The position numbers and the translations under genes are program-made. A DNA stretch of 28,905 nucleotides from Akkermansiaceae bacterium UBA2367 (lineage in GTDB: Bacteria > Verrucomicrobiota > Verrucomicrobiia > Verrucomicrobiales > DEV007): assembly GCA_002344525.1 (NCBI GenBank), contig DDTJ01000078.1, positions 1-28,905 on the forward strand, in the 5' to 3' direction. Position 1 is the stretch's first letter. Each line of letters opens with the position of its first letter. The notes under the pieces were generated by a model that had not been told where the DNA came from, made no database searches, and was given only the letters and a program-made list of their open reading frames with translations. Below are positions 15,442 to 25,400 of the stretch, one piece after another.

Positions 15442-18263
15442 CAATGGTTGAACATGAACTCCTTCGAGTTCAGCACCGCCCAGAAAACGTCGTTGAGGAC
15501 CAACTCCTTCTGCGCGGCGTCCCCGCCCACGGCAGCGACCTGGGCCATGAGCTGCTTCATCTCCTCGGCGGTCGGCTTGCGGGTGAAGCTGCGGACGTAG
15601 ATCTCCTCGATGATCTGCTCGGGCGTCTTGCCTTCGGCGATAAGGCGCTTCACCACACCACCCTGCTCGATCTTCTGGGTCACGGTGGGTCCGTTGAGAA
15701 GGTGGAGGGCTTGGGAGAGGCTGGGGTCCATCTTCACCTCGCAGGAGCAGACCGTCTCGCGGGTGGCCCGACCGAAAGTGGTGAGGAAGTAGTCGGTGGT
15801 GTTGCCGTCGGGAATCTGCACGGCGCGAGCACCGAGGGGCAGGCCGGTGAACTTGTTCTTCGTCTCGGTCACCTGGGTGATGGTGTCGAGCATGATCTCG
15901 GCGCGCTGGCGACGGATGCGGGCCTTGGCGAAGTTGTTGAGGTCGTCCTTGTTCGATGGATTCGCCTTGGTGGTGCGCTGGTAGGTCGCGGAGTTGCAGA
16001 TGTCGCGCACGAGCTGGCGGAAGTCGTATTCGTAATCGCCTTGGAAACGGGTCGCGAGGGATTCGAGCAGCTCGGGGTTGGATGCGGGGTTGCTGATGCG
16101 CACATCGTCCACGGGGTCGATGATGCCCACGCCGAAGAAGTGCGACCAGACGATGTTGGCGACGTTGCGGGAGAAGTAGATGTTCTGCGGGGAGGCCATC
16201 CAGTGAGCGAGCACTTCGCGGCGGTCCTTGCCCTTCACATCAGGCACTTCGCCACCGAGGAACTTGGGCTCCATGTTGCGTCCGCCGAGGAGGTGCTTGA
16301 CCTCGCCGCCGCCGCGGTTGTAGACGATCTGCTCGCGGGGATCGACGCCCTCCTTCCGCCCGACTTGGGCGAAGAAGGCGGCCCAACTGTAGTAGTCGTC
16401 CATCGTCCAGCGGTCGAAGGGATGGTTGTGGCACTGGGCGCACTGGAGGCGCATCCCCATGAAGACCTGGGCGACGTTCTCGGAGAGCTTGAGGGTGTCG
16501 CGCTCGACCTGGTAGAAGTTGGTCGCGGGACTCGCGAAGCTGCCGCCCTCGGAGGAGAGCATGTCGATGACGATCTCGTTGAAGGGACGGTTCGCAGCGA
16601 TCTGGTCGCGAAGCCAGCCGTTATAGAGAAGGGCGGCCTTGTAGGAGATACCGAGGGCGATGTTGGGGGCGGAGCGGATCTGGAGAAGCTCGGACCACTT
16701 CATCACCCACATTTCGGTGAACTCCTTGCGCTGGAGGTATTCGTCGATCTTCTTGCTGCGCTTGGCGGGATCCTTGTCGACCGCGAAGGCCTGAAACTCC
16801 TCGGCGGTCGGAAGGAGGCCGACGATGTCGATGGAGGCGCGGCGGAGGAACTCGTCGTCGCCGCAGAGTCCGGAGGGCAAGACGCGGAGTTTGTGCAGCT
16901 TGTCGTGGACGAGACTGTCGATGTAGTTGTTCTCCTGTGGGGTGGGCTTGGTGTATTCGAGATCCTCGGGGATGACGATGGTCTGGATGCCCACGGTGTG
17001 GGTGTCGTAGCGGGCCATGATGAAGGCCTCGCCACGCTTCCCGGCAGTGACGAGCCCTTCGGGAGTGACGGCGGCGGTGGGCTCGTTGTTGGTGATGAAG
17101 ACGACGAGGTTGGTGACGTCGCGGTCGTGCCCGTCGGAGAACTTGGCACGAACGGTGAGCTGCTGCGTCGCTCCGGCCCCCTCAAGAACGAGCTTCGGCG
17201 GATAGAGGTGGAGGGAGGTGACGGTAGGGACCTCGGTGGTGGGCCGCTTCGTGGCCCCATTGGCGATCCACTCGACGAAGGTCTTGTGGGCGTCGCTCCC
17301 CCTGTCGAAGAGCTTGCCGCCGGTGTGCGGCACGGCTTCGATGGATTTTTCGACGAGGAGGGACTCCTCGGGGATGGCAAGGTTGATGCGGTGGCCGGCC
17401 ATCTCACGGGTGAGGCGGTAGTGGTCGCCGTCGGGATCGTAGCCGAAGAGGGAGAGCATGAAGCCGTCCTGCCCGCGAGCGGAGCCGTGGCAAGCGCCGA
17501 TGTTGCAGCCTTCGCTCATGAAGACAGGCATAACGTCGAGGTGGAAGTCGATGGGACGGTCGGTAGCGACCTCCTTCACGGTGACGGGGAGCTTCACGGC
17601 GTGGCCGGCCACCTTCACTTCGAGCTCGGTCGCGCCGTCCTTCTTCGGGGTGAAGATGCTGCGGGTCTTCAGGCCGACGAGGGAGGGATCGGCGAAGGTG
17701 AAGGAGGCGTTCGCGGTGACGTCGACGGTAGTGTCGTCCTCGTAGGTCGCCATCACGACGACGGACTGGTGGTCACGGGCTTTCTCCAGCACGATGTCCT
17801 CGGGGAATGCCTCGACTTTGACGAGCTTCTTGCCCAGATCCTTGAGCGGTTCGGCCCCTTTGAAGTCCTCCTCCTTCTTGGCGACGAGCGTCAACTCCTC
17901 GGGCCAGACGGCACCTTCGGCGATCCACTGGCGCAGTTTGGCGATCTCGCTCTCGTTGAGGGTGCGGCCCTTCGGCGGCATCACGTCGGAGTCGTCCTCC
18001 GGGAGCGAGACGAGCTCGATCATCAACGACTCGTCGGGCTTGCCCTTCACCAACGAGGCCCCCCCGTCGCCCCCGGCGAAGAAATGGACGGCCTTGTCGA
18101 AGCGAAGGTTCGCCTTCGCCTCGTCCGCGTTGTGGCAGCCCACGCAATGGAACTCCAAGATCGGCTGGACGTCGCGGACGAAGTCGATCTTCGCGTCCTC
18201 GCCCGAGGCGGCGATGCCGGCGAGGAGGACCGTGGAACCGAGGAGGAGGGATCTGGGATTCAT
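15441..18263 (-). CDS. Multi-CXXCH DUF1549/DUF1553 protein with Ig-like domain
   Basis: A 940-residue exported protein, last gene of a three-gene minus-strand set. The signal peptide is MNPRSLLLGSTVLLAGIAAS. An N-terminal cytochrome c-type domain has CVGCH (40-44) and DVMPPKGRTLNE. A second cysteine site, CNIGACH (from residue 253), has one extra residue between the cysteines. A bacterial Ig-like (BIG2) stretch at about 345-425 has LHLYPPKLVLEGAGATQQLTV. DUF1549 follows with CAQCHNHPFDRW (from 608), then DUF1553 (about 700-935). Unlike the first copy it lacks the discoidin insertion. The start at 18263 is 52 nt after the PPC gene; in-frame sequence upstream is shadow. The family function is unproven. 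Confidence 0.9.
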   Translation of the reverse strand: MNPRSLLLGSTVLLAGIAASGEDAKIDFVRDVQPILEFHCVGCHNADEAKANLRFDKAVHFFAGGDGGASLVKGKPDESLMIELVSLPEDDSDVMPPKGRTLNESEIAKLRQWIAEGAVWPEELTLVAKKEEDFKGAEPLKDLGKKLVKVEAFPEDIVLEKARDHQSVVVMATYEDDTTVDVTANASFTFADPSLVGLKTRSIFTPKKDGATELEVKVAGHAVKLPVTVKEVATDRPIDFHLDVMPVFMSEGCNIGACHGSARGQDGFMLSLFGYDPDGDHYRLTREMAGHRINLAIPEESLLVEKSIEAVPHTGGKLFDRGSDAHKTFVEWIANGATKRPTTEVPTVTSLHLYPPKLVLEGAGATQQLTVRAKFSDGHDRDVTNLVVFITNNEPTAAVTPEGLVTAGKRGEAFIMARYDTHTVGIQTIVIPEDLEYTKPTPQENNYIDSLVHDKLHKLRVLPSGLCGDDEFLRRASIDIVGLLPTAEEFQAFAVDKDPAKRSKKIDEYLQRKEFTEMWVMKWSELLQIRSAPNIALGISYKAALLYNGWLRDQIAANRPFNEIVIDMLSSEGGSFASPATNFYQVERDTLKLSENVAQVFMGMRLQCAQCHNHPFDRWTMDDYYSWAAFFAQVGRKEGVDPREQIVYNRGGGEVKHLLGGRNMEPKFLGGEVPDVKGKDRREVLAHWMASPQNIYFSRNVANIVWSHFFGVGIIDPVDDVRISNPASNPELLESLATRFQGDYEYDFRQLVRDICNSATYQRTTKANPSNKDDLNNFAKARIRRQRAEIMLDTITQVTETKNKFTGLPLGARAVQIPDGNTTDYFLTTFGRATRETVCSCEVKMDPSLSQALHLLNGPTVTQKIEQGGVVKRLIAEGKTPEQIIEEIYVRSFTRKPTAEEMKQLMAQVAAVGGDAAQKELVLNDVFWAVLNSKEFMFNH

Positions 18264-18315
18264 GATCGTTGGAAAGTTCCGACACCAGTCGGAGATCTTG
18301 CGTTGAAAAACGGGG

Positions 18316-20802
18316 TCAGGGAGCGGCGGCCTCCTTTTGCGCCTCAAGGCGGAGCTGTTCCAAGCGGGAAAGAGGCTTCTCTTTCTTCTCGGGGGCCGGG
18401 GCGGCGGCGACCGCAGGCTGGGCCGGGGCCTCCTTGGGCTTGGGATCGACACGGAGCACCGACCCCATCGCAAGGCGATGCACGATAGGTTCGCCGTCCT
18501 TCACCACGATGGCGGTGCAGAAGACTCCCTTGTGCTGGCCGACAGGCGTCTTGTCCGTGGTGACGATGGAGAAGGCGAGGCTCTCCACGGCGGGCTTCAG
18601 CTTCTGGACCTCGGCGGTGGAATTGGCCGGAAGCCCGAAAAGCTGGATATCGGCGTCGCCGGGGAGGTCGCGGAGGTGCTCGATCTCCGCCACCATCTCG
18701 GTCGTCTCGCCCTGCTTCGCCGTGGCCATGCTGAACTTGATGTTCAGGAATGGCTCCTCGACGGCGAGCTTGATGAAGGGGGAGGCGGCATGGGCCACGC
18801 CCTTGCCCTCGTCGGTCTCGGCGAGGACGGAGAGGTTCCAAGTGTTGAGCTCAGCGTTGGCGTTGGCGTTCAGCTCATAGAGAACCTCGTTGGCCTTCTC
18901 GTCGAAGATCACGGTGGCCGGGGCGGTGATGCCGGGCGGTATCCATGGGAAGCGCACGGTAACCTTCTTGTCGAAGCCCTCCTTGCGGTGGACACGGACC
19001 TTGAGCCTCAGGGAACCGTTGCGGACGATGGGCACCTTGGGCTGGTCGATCGTCACGGTGAAGGGCAGGGGCTCGGTCACGGCCACGGGGAGCTTGTCGA
19101 TGGTGCCGCCGTAGTAGATGCGGTCCCCGTTCTGCGGGCCGCGAACGAAGTCGAGGCTCTGCACGAACTTGCCAACATGGGGCTTGTCGCCCTCGACGGT
19201 CTTCACGAGCAGGTCGTAGAGCCCGCCACCGACGGGCGCGTCGGGCGCGGCCTTGAGGAGGATGGGGAACTGGCCGATCGTCTTCGGAACGATGCCCGCC
19301 TCCATCGTGACGCCCGGCGGCAGCGCGGGCATCTCGAACTTCAGATCCCCGGCGACTCCCTTGCGGGTGGTGCTGACGACCATGGTGTAGTAGCTGCCCT
19401 GCGGAATATTGAACTGCTTCAGGTGCTGGTGGGTGTTGCGCAGCATCTCGGGCATCGTCACCTCGATGGAGGGCGGAGGCGAGACGGACTCGATGCGGTA
19501 GACGTAGTCCGGCCCTCCGCGGGAGAGCATGTCGGTGATGCGGATGTAGTAGTCGCCGTCCTCGGGCGCCTTGAAGTCGAAGCGACTGTCCTTCGTGCCG
19601 TCGGCGTCGTCGTTCGACCCCACTCCGCCCATTTTCGAGTTGTAGACGACGATGGTGGGATCGAGGGGCGATCCGAGGGCGTTGGCGAAGACGCGGATCT
19701 GGAAGGCCTGGTCTTTCTTCGCGGTGAACTTGAAGAAGTCGATGTCGCCCTCCTTCTCGATGATGCCGTTCAGCGCGAAGGGGAAGGCCCCGGCCTCGGT
19801 GGCCTCGGTGTGGGCGTTGTTCGGCTCCTTCTCGAAGAGGTTGTCAACCGCGCTGATCCTCACCCGGTTCGGGGAGGGCGGCACCATGCCGCCATTGGGA
19901 GCGAGGATGCCGAACTCATCGTTGTCCGCCGATTCCGGCAGCTTCGTCTTGAATTTGTAGGGACCCTTCACATCGCCGAGCAGGGTGAACTCCACTTCGG
20001 AACCGGCCTTGCCCCCGGCGGGAAAGATCGCGGTGGGACGAGGGAAGTTGCCGATATGGACGCGGTAGCGCCCGCGCCCCCGATAGGCGGAGTCGCGCAC
20101 CTCCACAATGTAGTCGCCGTCCTCGGGCACCTCGATGGACACAAGGGACTCCTGCTTGAGCAGGGCGGAGCCGTCCGCGGAGACGATCTCGTTGCGCTCC
20201 TTGTCAAAAATCGCCACGTAGGGGTCGATGGCGATGTCGTTCCCCACGCCGTTGTTGATGCGCAGCGCCTCGATCTCGACGGAGAGTCGGTCGCCCTTCT
20301 TCGCGGAGACTTGGTAGTAGTCCGTCTCCTCGATCTTCGCCTCGCCCTCGACCGTGACGTTCATCGGGATCTTCTGCGGCGCGGCGAAGTCGTCGTTCGG
20401 CTCGACCTCGTCGTGGTTAGGGAACTGCGAGACCCAGAAGGTGCGGGCGAAGCTGATCCCGCTGCGGCAGCGGATGCGGAAGTGATGCACTCCGACGCGG
20501 CAGTCGGGGGCGACCACGATGACGGCCTCGACCTTCTTGTCGTCGACCACTTTCAGTTCCTTCGCCGCGAGGCCCGGACCGTGGAAAAGGATCTCCTCGG
20601 CGTCCGAGAGACGGTTGCCAGTGATCTGGATGCTGACCTCGGCCCCCGCCTTGCCGCCTCGCGGAATGGTCGTGACGAAATCGGGCGAAGCGGCCTTCGA
20701 CCATCCTCCCATGAAGAGGAGCGCCGCCAGCCCGAAGACTGCCGACACCCGCTTGGGAAGAGGGTTCGAAACCGCACTCTGAAGGGTCAGAATACGTCTC
20801 AT
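18316..20802 (-). CDS. PPC-domain exported protein
   Basis: An 828-residue exported beta-rich protein, middle gene of the minus-strand set. The signal peptide spans about residues 1-37 (VFGLAALLFMGGWSKAAS). Two pre-peptidase C-terminal (PPC) domains are visible: one at about 130-240 opening with DEVEPNDDFAAPQ, one at about 321-435 opening with EKEPNNAHTEATEAG and containing FDFKAPEDGDYYIRI. The C-terminal half is probably several Ig-like repeats, ending in an Ala/Pro/Lys-rich tail (residues about 790-828). No catalytic motif is seen. A carbohydrate-binding, adhesive or scaffold role beside its DUF1501 and DUF1549/1553 neighbours is plausible but inferred. The start at 20802 is 20 nt after the DUF1501 stop. 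Confidence 0.88.
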   Translation of the reverse strand: MRRILTLQSAVSNPLPKRVSAVFGLAALLFMGGWSKAASPDFVTTIPRGGKAGAEVSIQITGNRLSDAEEILFHGPGLAAKELKVVDDKKVEAVIVVAPDCRVGVHHFRIRCRSGISFARTFWVSQFPNHDEVEPNDDFAAPQKIPMNVTVEGEAKIEETDYYQVSAKKGDRLSVEIEALRINNGVGNDIAIDPYVAIFDKERNEIVSADGSALLKQESLVSIEVPEDGDYIVEVRDSAYRGRGRYRVHIGNFPRPTAIFPAGGKAGSEVEFTLLGDVKGPYKFKTKLPESADNDEFGILAPNGGMVPPSPNRVRISAVDNLFEKEPNNAHTEATEAGAFPFALNGIIEKEGDIDFFKFTAKKDQAFQIRVFANALGSPLDPTIVVYNSKMGGVGSNDDADGTKDSRFDFKAPEDGDYYIRITDMLSRGGPDYVYRIESVSPPPSIEVTMPEMLRNTHQHLKQFNIPQGSYYTMVVSTTRKGVAGDLKFEMPALPPGVTMEAGIVPKTIGQFPILLKAAPDAPVGGGLYDLLVKTVEGDKPHVGKFVQSLDFVRGPQNGDRIYYGGTIDKLPVAVTEPLPFTVTIDQPKVPIVRNGSLRLKVRVHRKEGFDKKVTVRFPWIPPGITAPATVIFDEKANEVLYELNANANAELNTWNLSVLAETDEGKGVAHAASPFIKLAVEEPFLNIKFSMATAKQGETTEMVAEIEHLRDLPGDADIQLFGLPANSTAEVQKLKPAVESLAFSIVTTDKTPVGQHKGVFCTAIVVKDGEPIVHRLAMGSVLRVDPKPKEAPAQPAVAAAPAPEKKEKPLSRLEQLRLEAQKEAAAP

Positions 20803-20822
20803 AGCGAAAGGAGGGAGGACTC

Positions 20823-22157
20823 TCAGGCCGAAGCCTTGTCGATGATGTCGGCGATCACGCTGCCTCCGTCCACGATCTCCATCGGGCGCGGCCCGGGAGC
20901 GATGAGCTCCTTGTCCGCGTTGATCCCGAGCTGGGCGTAAACGGTCTTGGCGAAGGACTGGACATCGACCGGGTTCTCGTCGGGCTCGGCCGCGAGGGAA
21001 TCGGAACTGCCGTAGACGTAGCCCCGCTTGATCCCGCCGCCAGCGAGCATGGTGGAGAAAACCTTGGGCCAGTGGTCGCGACCGTCGGTCTTGTTGATCT
21101 TCGGGGTGCGCCCGAACTCGGAGGAGACCATGACGAGGGTCGAGTCGAGCAGACCGCGCTCGTCGAGGTCGCTGAGCAGCGTCGCGAGGGCCTGATCGAA
21201 GGAGGGCACTTGGCTGGCGATGCCCTGCTGGATGCGGTCGTGCATGTCCCACGATCCGTAGGTGAGGGTAACGAGGCGGACGCCGGACTCGACGAGGCGG
21301 CGGGCGAGGAGCATGCGCATCCCGGCCGTGTTGCGACCGTAGCGGTCCTTCATCTTGTCGTCCTCCTTCTGGAGGTCGAAGGCCTCGCGCGCCTCAGCGG
21401 AGCCGATGAGGCTGTAGGCCTTCTGGTAGAAGCTGTCCATCGCGTCGATGTTGTCCGAGCTCTCCATGTTGCGGAAGTGGCTGTCCACCGCCTCAAGGAG
21501 GGTGCGGCGTCGCTCGAAGCGGGCATTGTCCACCCCGCCGGGCAGGGTCAGGTCGCGCACGGTGAAAGCCTTGTCCTGCGCCGGGTCGCTGCCGACGGAG
21601 AAGGGGCCATACATCGAACTGAGGTAGCCCGTGCCCGCGAATTCGTTCGGGACGTTGGGAACGCAGACGTAGGGAGGCAGGTTCTTGCGGGGACCGAACT
21701 CGTGGGAGATGACCGAACCGAAGCTGGGGAACTGGATCGCCGGGCTGGGGCGGTAGCCGGTGAACATGTTGTGGGTGCCGCGCTCATGGGCCGCTTCGCC
21801 GTGGGTCATGGAGCGGATCACCGTCATCTTGTCGGCGACCTTGGCGAGGTGCTTGAAGTTCTCGCTGAACTGAAGGCCGTCCACGTTCGTGTTGATCGCG
21901 TTGTAAGGGCCGCGGTATTCGACCGGGGCGTAGGGCTTGGGATCCCAAGTCTCCTGGTGGGCCGAGCCGCCGGGGAGGTAGATGTGGATGAGGGACTTCG
22001 CGACCCCTTCCTTCGACTCGTAGAACTTGGCCTGGGCCCTGGCCTCGACCTTGAGGAGTTCCGGCAGGGAGAGTCCGAGGCCGGCGGCGAAGCCGACTTG
22101 CAGGAACTCGCGGCGGTTCGCCATGCCATTGTTGATGAATCCAGAGCAGCCTTTCAT
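20823..22157 (-). CDS. DUF1501 family protein, second copy
   Basis: A 444-residue DUF1501 protein and first gene of the minus-strand set. It begins MKGCSGFINNGMANRREFLQ; the NRREFLQVGFAAGLGLSLPEL stretch is a Tat-type signal. Family hallmarks: SLIHIYLPGGSAHQETWDPK, MTHGEAAHERGTHNMFTGY, LTYGSWDMHDRIQ, MVSSEFGRTPKIN and GRDHWPKVFSTMLAGGG. The start is 22157 or 22124; the longer form resembles homologues with a short Cys-containing prefix before the twin Arg. A weak promoter-like TTGTCC-N17-TCGAAT lies just upstream on the minus strand. It is divergent from the WD40 cytochrome gene across about 310 nt. It probably works with the two following proteins. Confidence 0.92.
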   Translation of the reverse strand: MKGCSGFINNGMANRREFLQVGFAAGLGLSLPELLKVEARAQAKFYESKEGVAKSLIHIYLPGGSAHQETWDPKPYAPVEYRGPYNAINTNVDGLQFSENFKHLAKVADKMTVIRSMTHGEAAHERGTHNMFTGYRPSPAIQFPSFGSVISHEFGPRKNLPPYVCVPNVPNEFAGTGYLSSMYGPFSVGSDPAQDKAFTVRDLTLPGGVDNARFERRRTLLEAVDSHFRNMESSDNIDAMDSFYQKAYSLIGSAEAREAFDLQKEDDKMKDRYGRNTAGMRMLLARRLVESGVRLVTLTYGSWDMHDRIQQGIASQVPSFDQALATLLSDLDERGLLDSTLVMVSSEFGRTPKINKTDGRDHWPKVFSTMLAGGGIKRGYVYGSSDSLAAEPDENPVDVQSFAKTVYAQLGINADKELIAPGPRPMEIVDGGSVIADIIDKASA

Positions 22158-22466
22158 AATATTCGATGCGGTTACGGTGATGCGGACAAGATTCCCCGGT
22201 TGGCCCCGCATCTCAAGAGGCGTTTTCACGTAGAAGGCTATACGGGAAGGGAGGGGGGCCATTTCGAGCCATGCCGCCGCCGCTTTTTCGCGACGCATTT
22301 CCGGAAGACGGATCGCCGGAATCGTTGTAGAATTGCCATATCGTCCCGGCAGGGTTTCGGAGCGGGGGATCGCCTCCACTCCAAGAACCCGCGACCGGAC
22401 GCCCCGTTCCTCCTTCCCCCGATGCTCCTTCCCCCGATGCTCCTTCCCCCGATGCAGAAAGAGATG
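22158..22466. promoter_or_regulatory. Divergent intergenic region
   Basis: This 309-nt gap separates the minus-strand DUF1501 set from the plus-strand WD40 cytochrome gene. It must hold both promoters. On the minus side TTGTCC-N17-TCGAAT ends within 10 nt of the start at 22157; no convincing plus-strand promoter was found. It contains the 15-bp tandem repeat described separately and no gene. Confidence 0.4.
22411..22455 (+). repeat. Three perfect 15-bp tandem repeats
   Basis: The unit TCCTTCCCCCGATGC occurs three times without a mismatch (22411, 22426, 22441). Each unit has an ATG in the same frame as the downstream gene, so the frame could read MLLPP repeats. It lies 11 nt before the preferred start at 22467. 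Confidence 0.9.
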
Positions 22467-25400
22467 ATGAAAACCACCCCGTTTCTCGCCGCCGCTCTCG
22501 TCCTTCTCGCCCCCCTCGCCGGACGCGCCGCCGAGGAAGCCGCGAAAGTCACCTACGCCGACGACGTCCTGCCCATCCTCGAGTCGAAGTGCGTCAACTG
22601 CCACAACGCCGACGAGGCGAAAGGCGGTCTCGACCTCGCCAGCTACGGCGCGACCCTGAACGGAGGTTCCGGCGGGGCCGTGGTCGTCTCCGAAGATCCG
22701 AAAGGCTCCCGCCTCTACACCCTCGCCGCCCACACCGCGGAACCCATCATGCCCCCGCGCGGCACCAAGGCGAGCGACGCCGAACTGAAGGTCATCTCCG
22801 ACTGGATCGCCGGGGGACTCCTTGAGACGAAGACCTCGAAGGCGAAGAAATCCGACAAGCCGAAGCTCGACCTCACCTCCGTCTCGGCCACCGGGAAACC
22901 CGACGGCCCAGCCGCGATGCCCGAGCACCTCCTCCTCGAACCCTCCGTCGTCACCGCCCGCCCCAACGCCATCCCCGCCCTCGCCCACAGCCCCTGGGCA
23001 CCCATCGTCGCCGTGGCCGGGCAGAAGCAGATCCTGCTCTACCACTCCTCCGACTTCGACCTGCTCGCGGTCTTCCCCTACCCCGAGGGCTTCCCACAGA
23101 CCCTCAACTTCAGCCCGAACGGCGCCTACCTCTTCTGCGGCGGCGGACGCGCCGGGAAGTCGGGCAATGTCGTCGCTTGGGATATCAAGACCGGCGAGCG
23201 CGTCATCGAAGTCGGCAAGGAATACGACATCGTCCTCGGCGCCGACGTCTCCCCCGACCTTAAAAACGCCGTCATGGGCGGCCCCGGCCGCGTCATCAAG
23301 CTCTGGGACACCGTCGCCGGCGAGCAGCTCAACTCCGTCAAGAAGCACACCGACTGGCTCCTCACCGCCGCCTACAGCCCCGACGGGGTCATCTACGCCA
23401 CCGGCGACCGCAACGGCGGCCTCTACGTCTGGGAGGCGGCGACCGGATACGAATTCTACACCCTCAAGGGCCACACCCTCGCCGTGACCGACGTCGACTG
23501 GCGCATGGACGGCAACGTCCTCGCCTCCTGCAGCGAGGATGGCAAAGTCATGCTCTGGGAAATGAACAACGGCTCCCAGATCAAGCAATGGGACGCGCAT
23601 CCCGGCGGGGTTCAGGGCGTGGACTTCGCCCCCGACGGCAACCTCGCCACCGTTGGGCGCGACAAGACCGTCAAAATTTGGAAGGGCGACGGCACCGCCA
23701 TCCGCACCATCGCCGCCTCCGACGACGTCGTCCTCAGCGTCGCCTTCAGCGAGGACAGCAAGCGGGTCTTCACTGGCGACCTCAACGGCAACATCAAGGT
23801 CTGGGACGTCGAATCCGGCGCGGAGCTCGCTCGCATCGACCCCAACCCCCCTCCGATCGAACAGCAGCTCGCCAATTCCGAACAGCGCATCGGCGAGCTG
23901 ACCGGCCAGCTTCCGAAACTGGAGGAAGGCATCAAGGCCGCCTCCGCCGAACTCACCGCCGCGCGCAACGCCCTCGCCGAAGTCGACAAGGCTCTCGCCG
24001 CCGCCACCCAGACCCGGAACGCCAAGCAAGCCGAAGTCGCGAAGCTCGACGGTGCCGTCAAAGCCCTAGCTCCGGCCGTCGAGGCCCTGCAAAAAGACGC
24101 AGCGGCGAAGAACGCCGCCTTGAAGGCCGTCAACGACGTCCTCGCCGCCGCCAACGCCGCGCTGAAACCGGGCCAGGACGAGGCCGCGCGCCTCGGTGCC
24201 GAACTCGCCGCCCGGGAGACCGCCCTTCAAGCCGCCACCGCCGCCCTCACAGCGGCCAAAGCCGAAGCCGCCAAGCCCGCCCTGAGCGCTGAGCAGAAAA
24301 CCCAACACGACGCCCTCATCGCCGCCCTTGGCACCGCCGCCAAAGCCAAGGAAGGGACCGACGCACAAGTCGTCGCGAAGACCACCGAACAAAGCGCCAC
24401 CGCCACTCAACTGGAGGAAGCGAAGAAAGTCGCCGCCGCTGCCACCGCCAACGCGACCCAAGCCAAGACGGCCGCCGACGCCGCGCAGAAAGCCCTCGCC
24501 GATGCCACTGCCGCGAAAACCCAAGCCGAAGCCGCCCTCGCCGCCACCAAGGACGGACAGACCCCGGCCCCCGAACTCGTCCAAGCCCGCGATGCCGCCG
24601 TCGCCCGCGAGGGAGCCGCCGCCAAAGCCCACCAGGCTGCCGCCGCCGCGTTCACCACCGCCGACGGCACCCGCGCCCAAGCCGCCGGAGTCGTCGCCCA
24701 GCTCGAAGCTAAAGTCGCCACCATCGCCACCGCCCTCGCCGCGCTGAAGCAGGACCAGAGTGCCAAAACCGAGGCCCTCGCCAAAGCCGACGCCGCCTTC
24801 AAGCCCCTGCGCGACGACGTCGTCGCCGGAGCCGAACGCGTCAAGAAAGCCGAGGCCGACGCCGCCGCGAAAACCGCCGCCTTCGCCCAAGCCACGAAAG
24901 CCCGCGACGACGCCAAAGCCGCCTCCGGCCAAGCAACGGCCAAGGTCGCTGCGACCACCGCCGCCATCGAGAAAGGCAAGGCCGACCTCCCCCCCGCCCA
25001 AGCCGCCGCCACCCAAGCCAACACCGCCCTCGCCGCGAAGCAGAAGGAACTCACCGACACCCGCGCCGCCCTCGCCGCCGCCCAAGCTGCCGCGAAACAG
25101 GGCGAGGAACAAATCGCCGCCGCGACGAAACAGAAGGAGGCCGCCACCGCCAAGGTCGCCGCCGTCGTCGCCAAGGAGACCGAGACGAAAAAATCCGTCG
25201 AGCGGGCGAAGAGCGAACTGGCCAGCACCCAGTTCCTCCAGCGCAAATGGCAAGCCGCCGCGATCAACCTCACCGCCCACAAAGAATCCGAAAACCTCGA
25301 CGACATGACCGCCAAGCTCGACGGCATGATGGAGGAGGAGACCGTCGCAAAACAGGAGGCCGAGGCCGCCACCAAAGCCAAAGCCGAGGCCGAAGCCACC

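Noticed and set aside
15411..18488. Plus-strand open frame of over 1000 codons
   Set aside because: It is the antisense of the DUF1549/1553 gene, whose cytochrome motifs and signal peptide are clear; the plus-strand product has an abnormal Asp/Glu/Gly/Val-rich composition.
22411..22455. CRISPR-like repeats
   Set aside because: Units are contiguous 15-mers without spacers and no cas genes are present.
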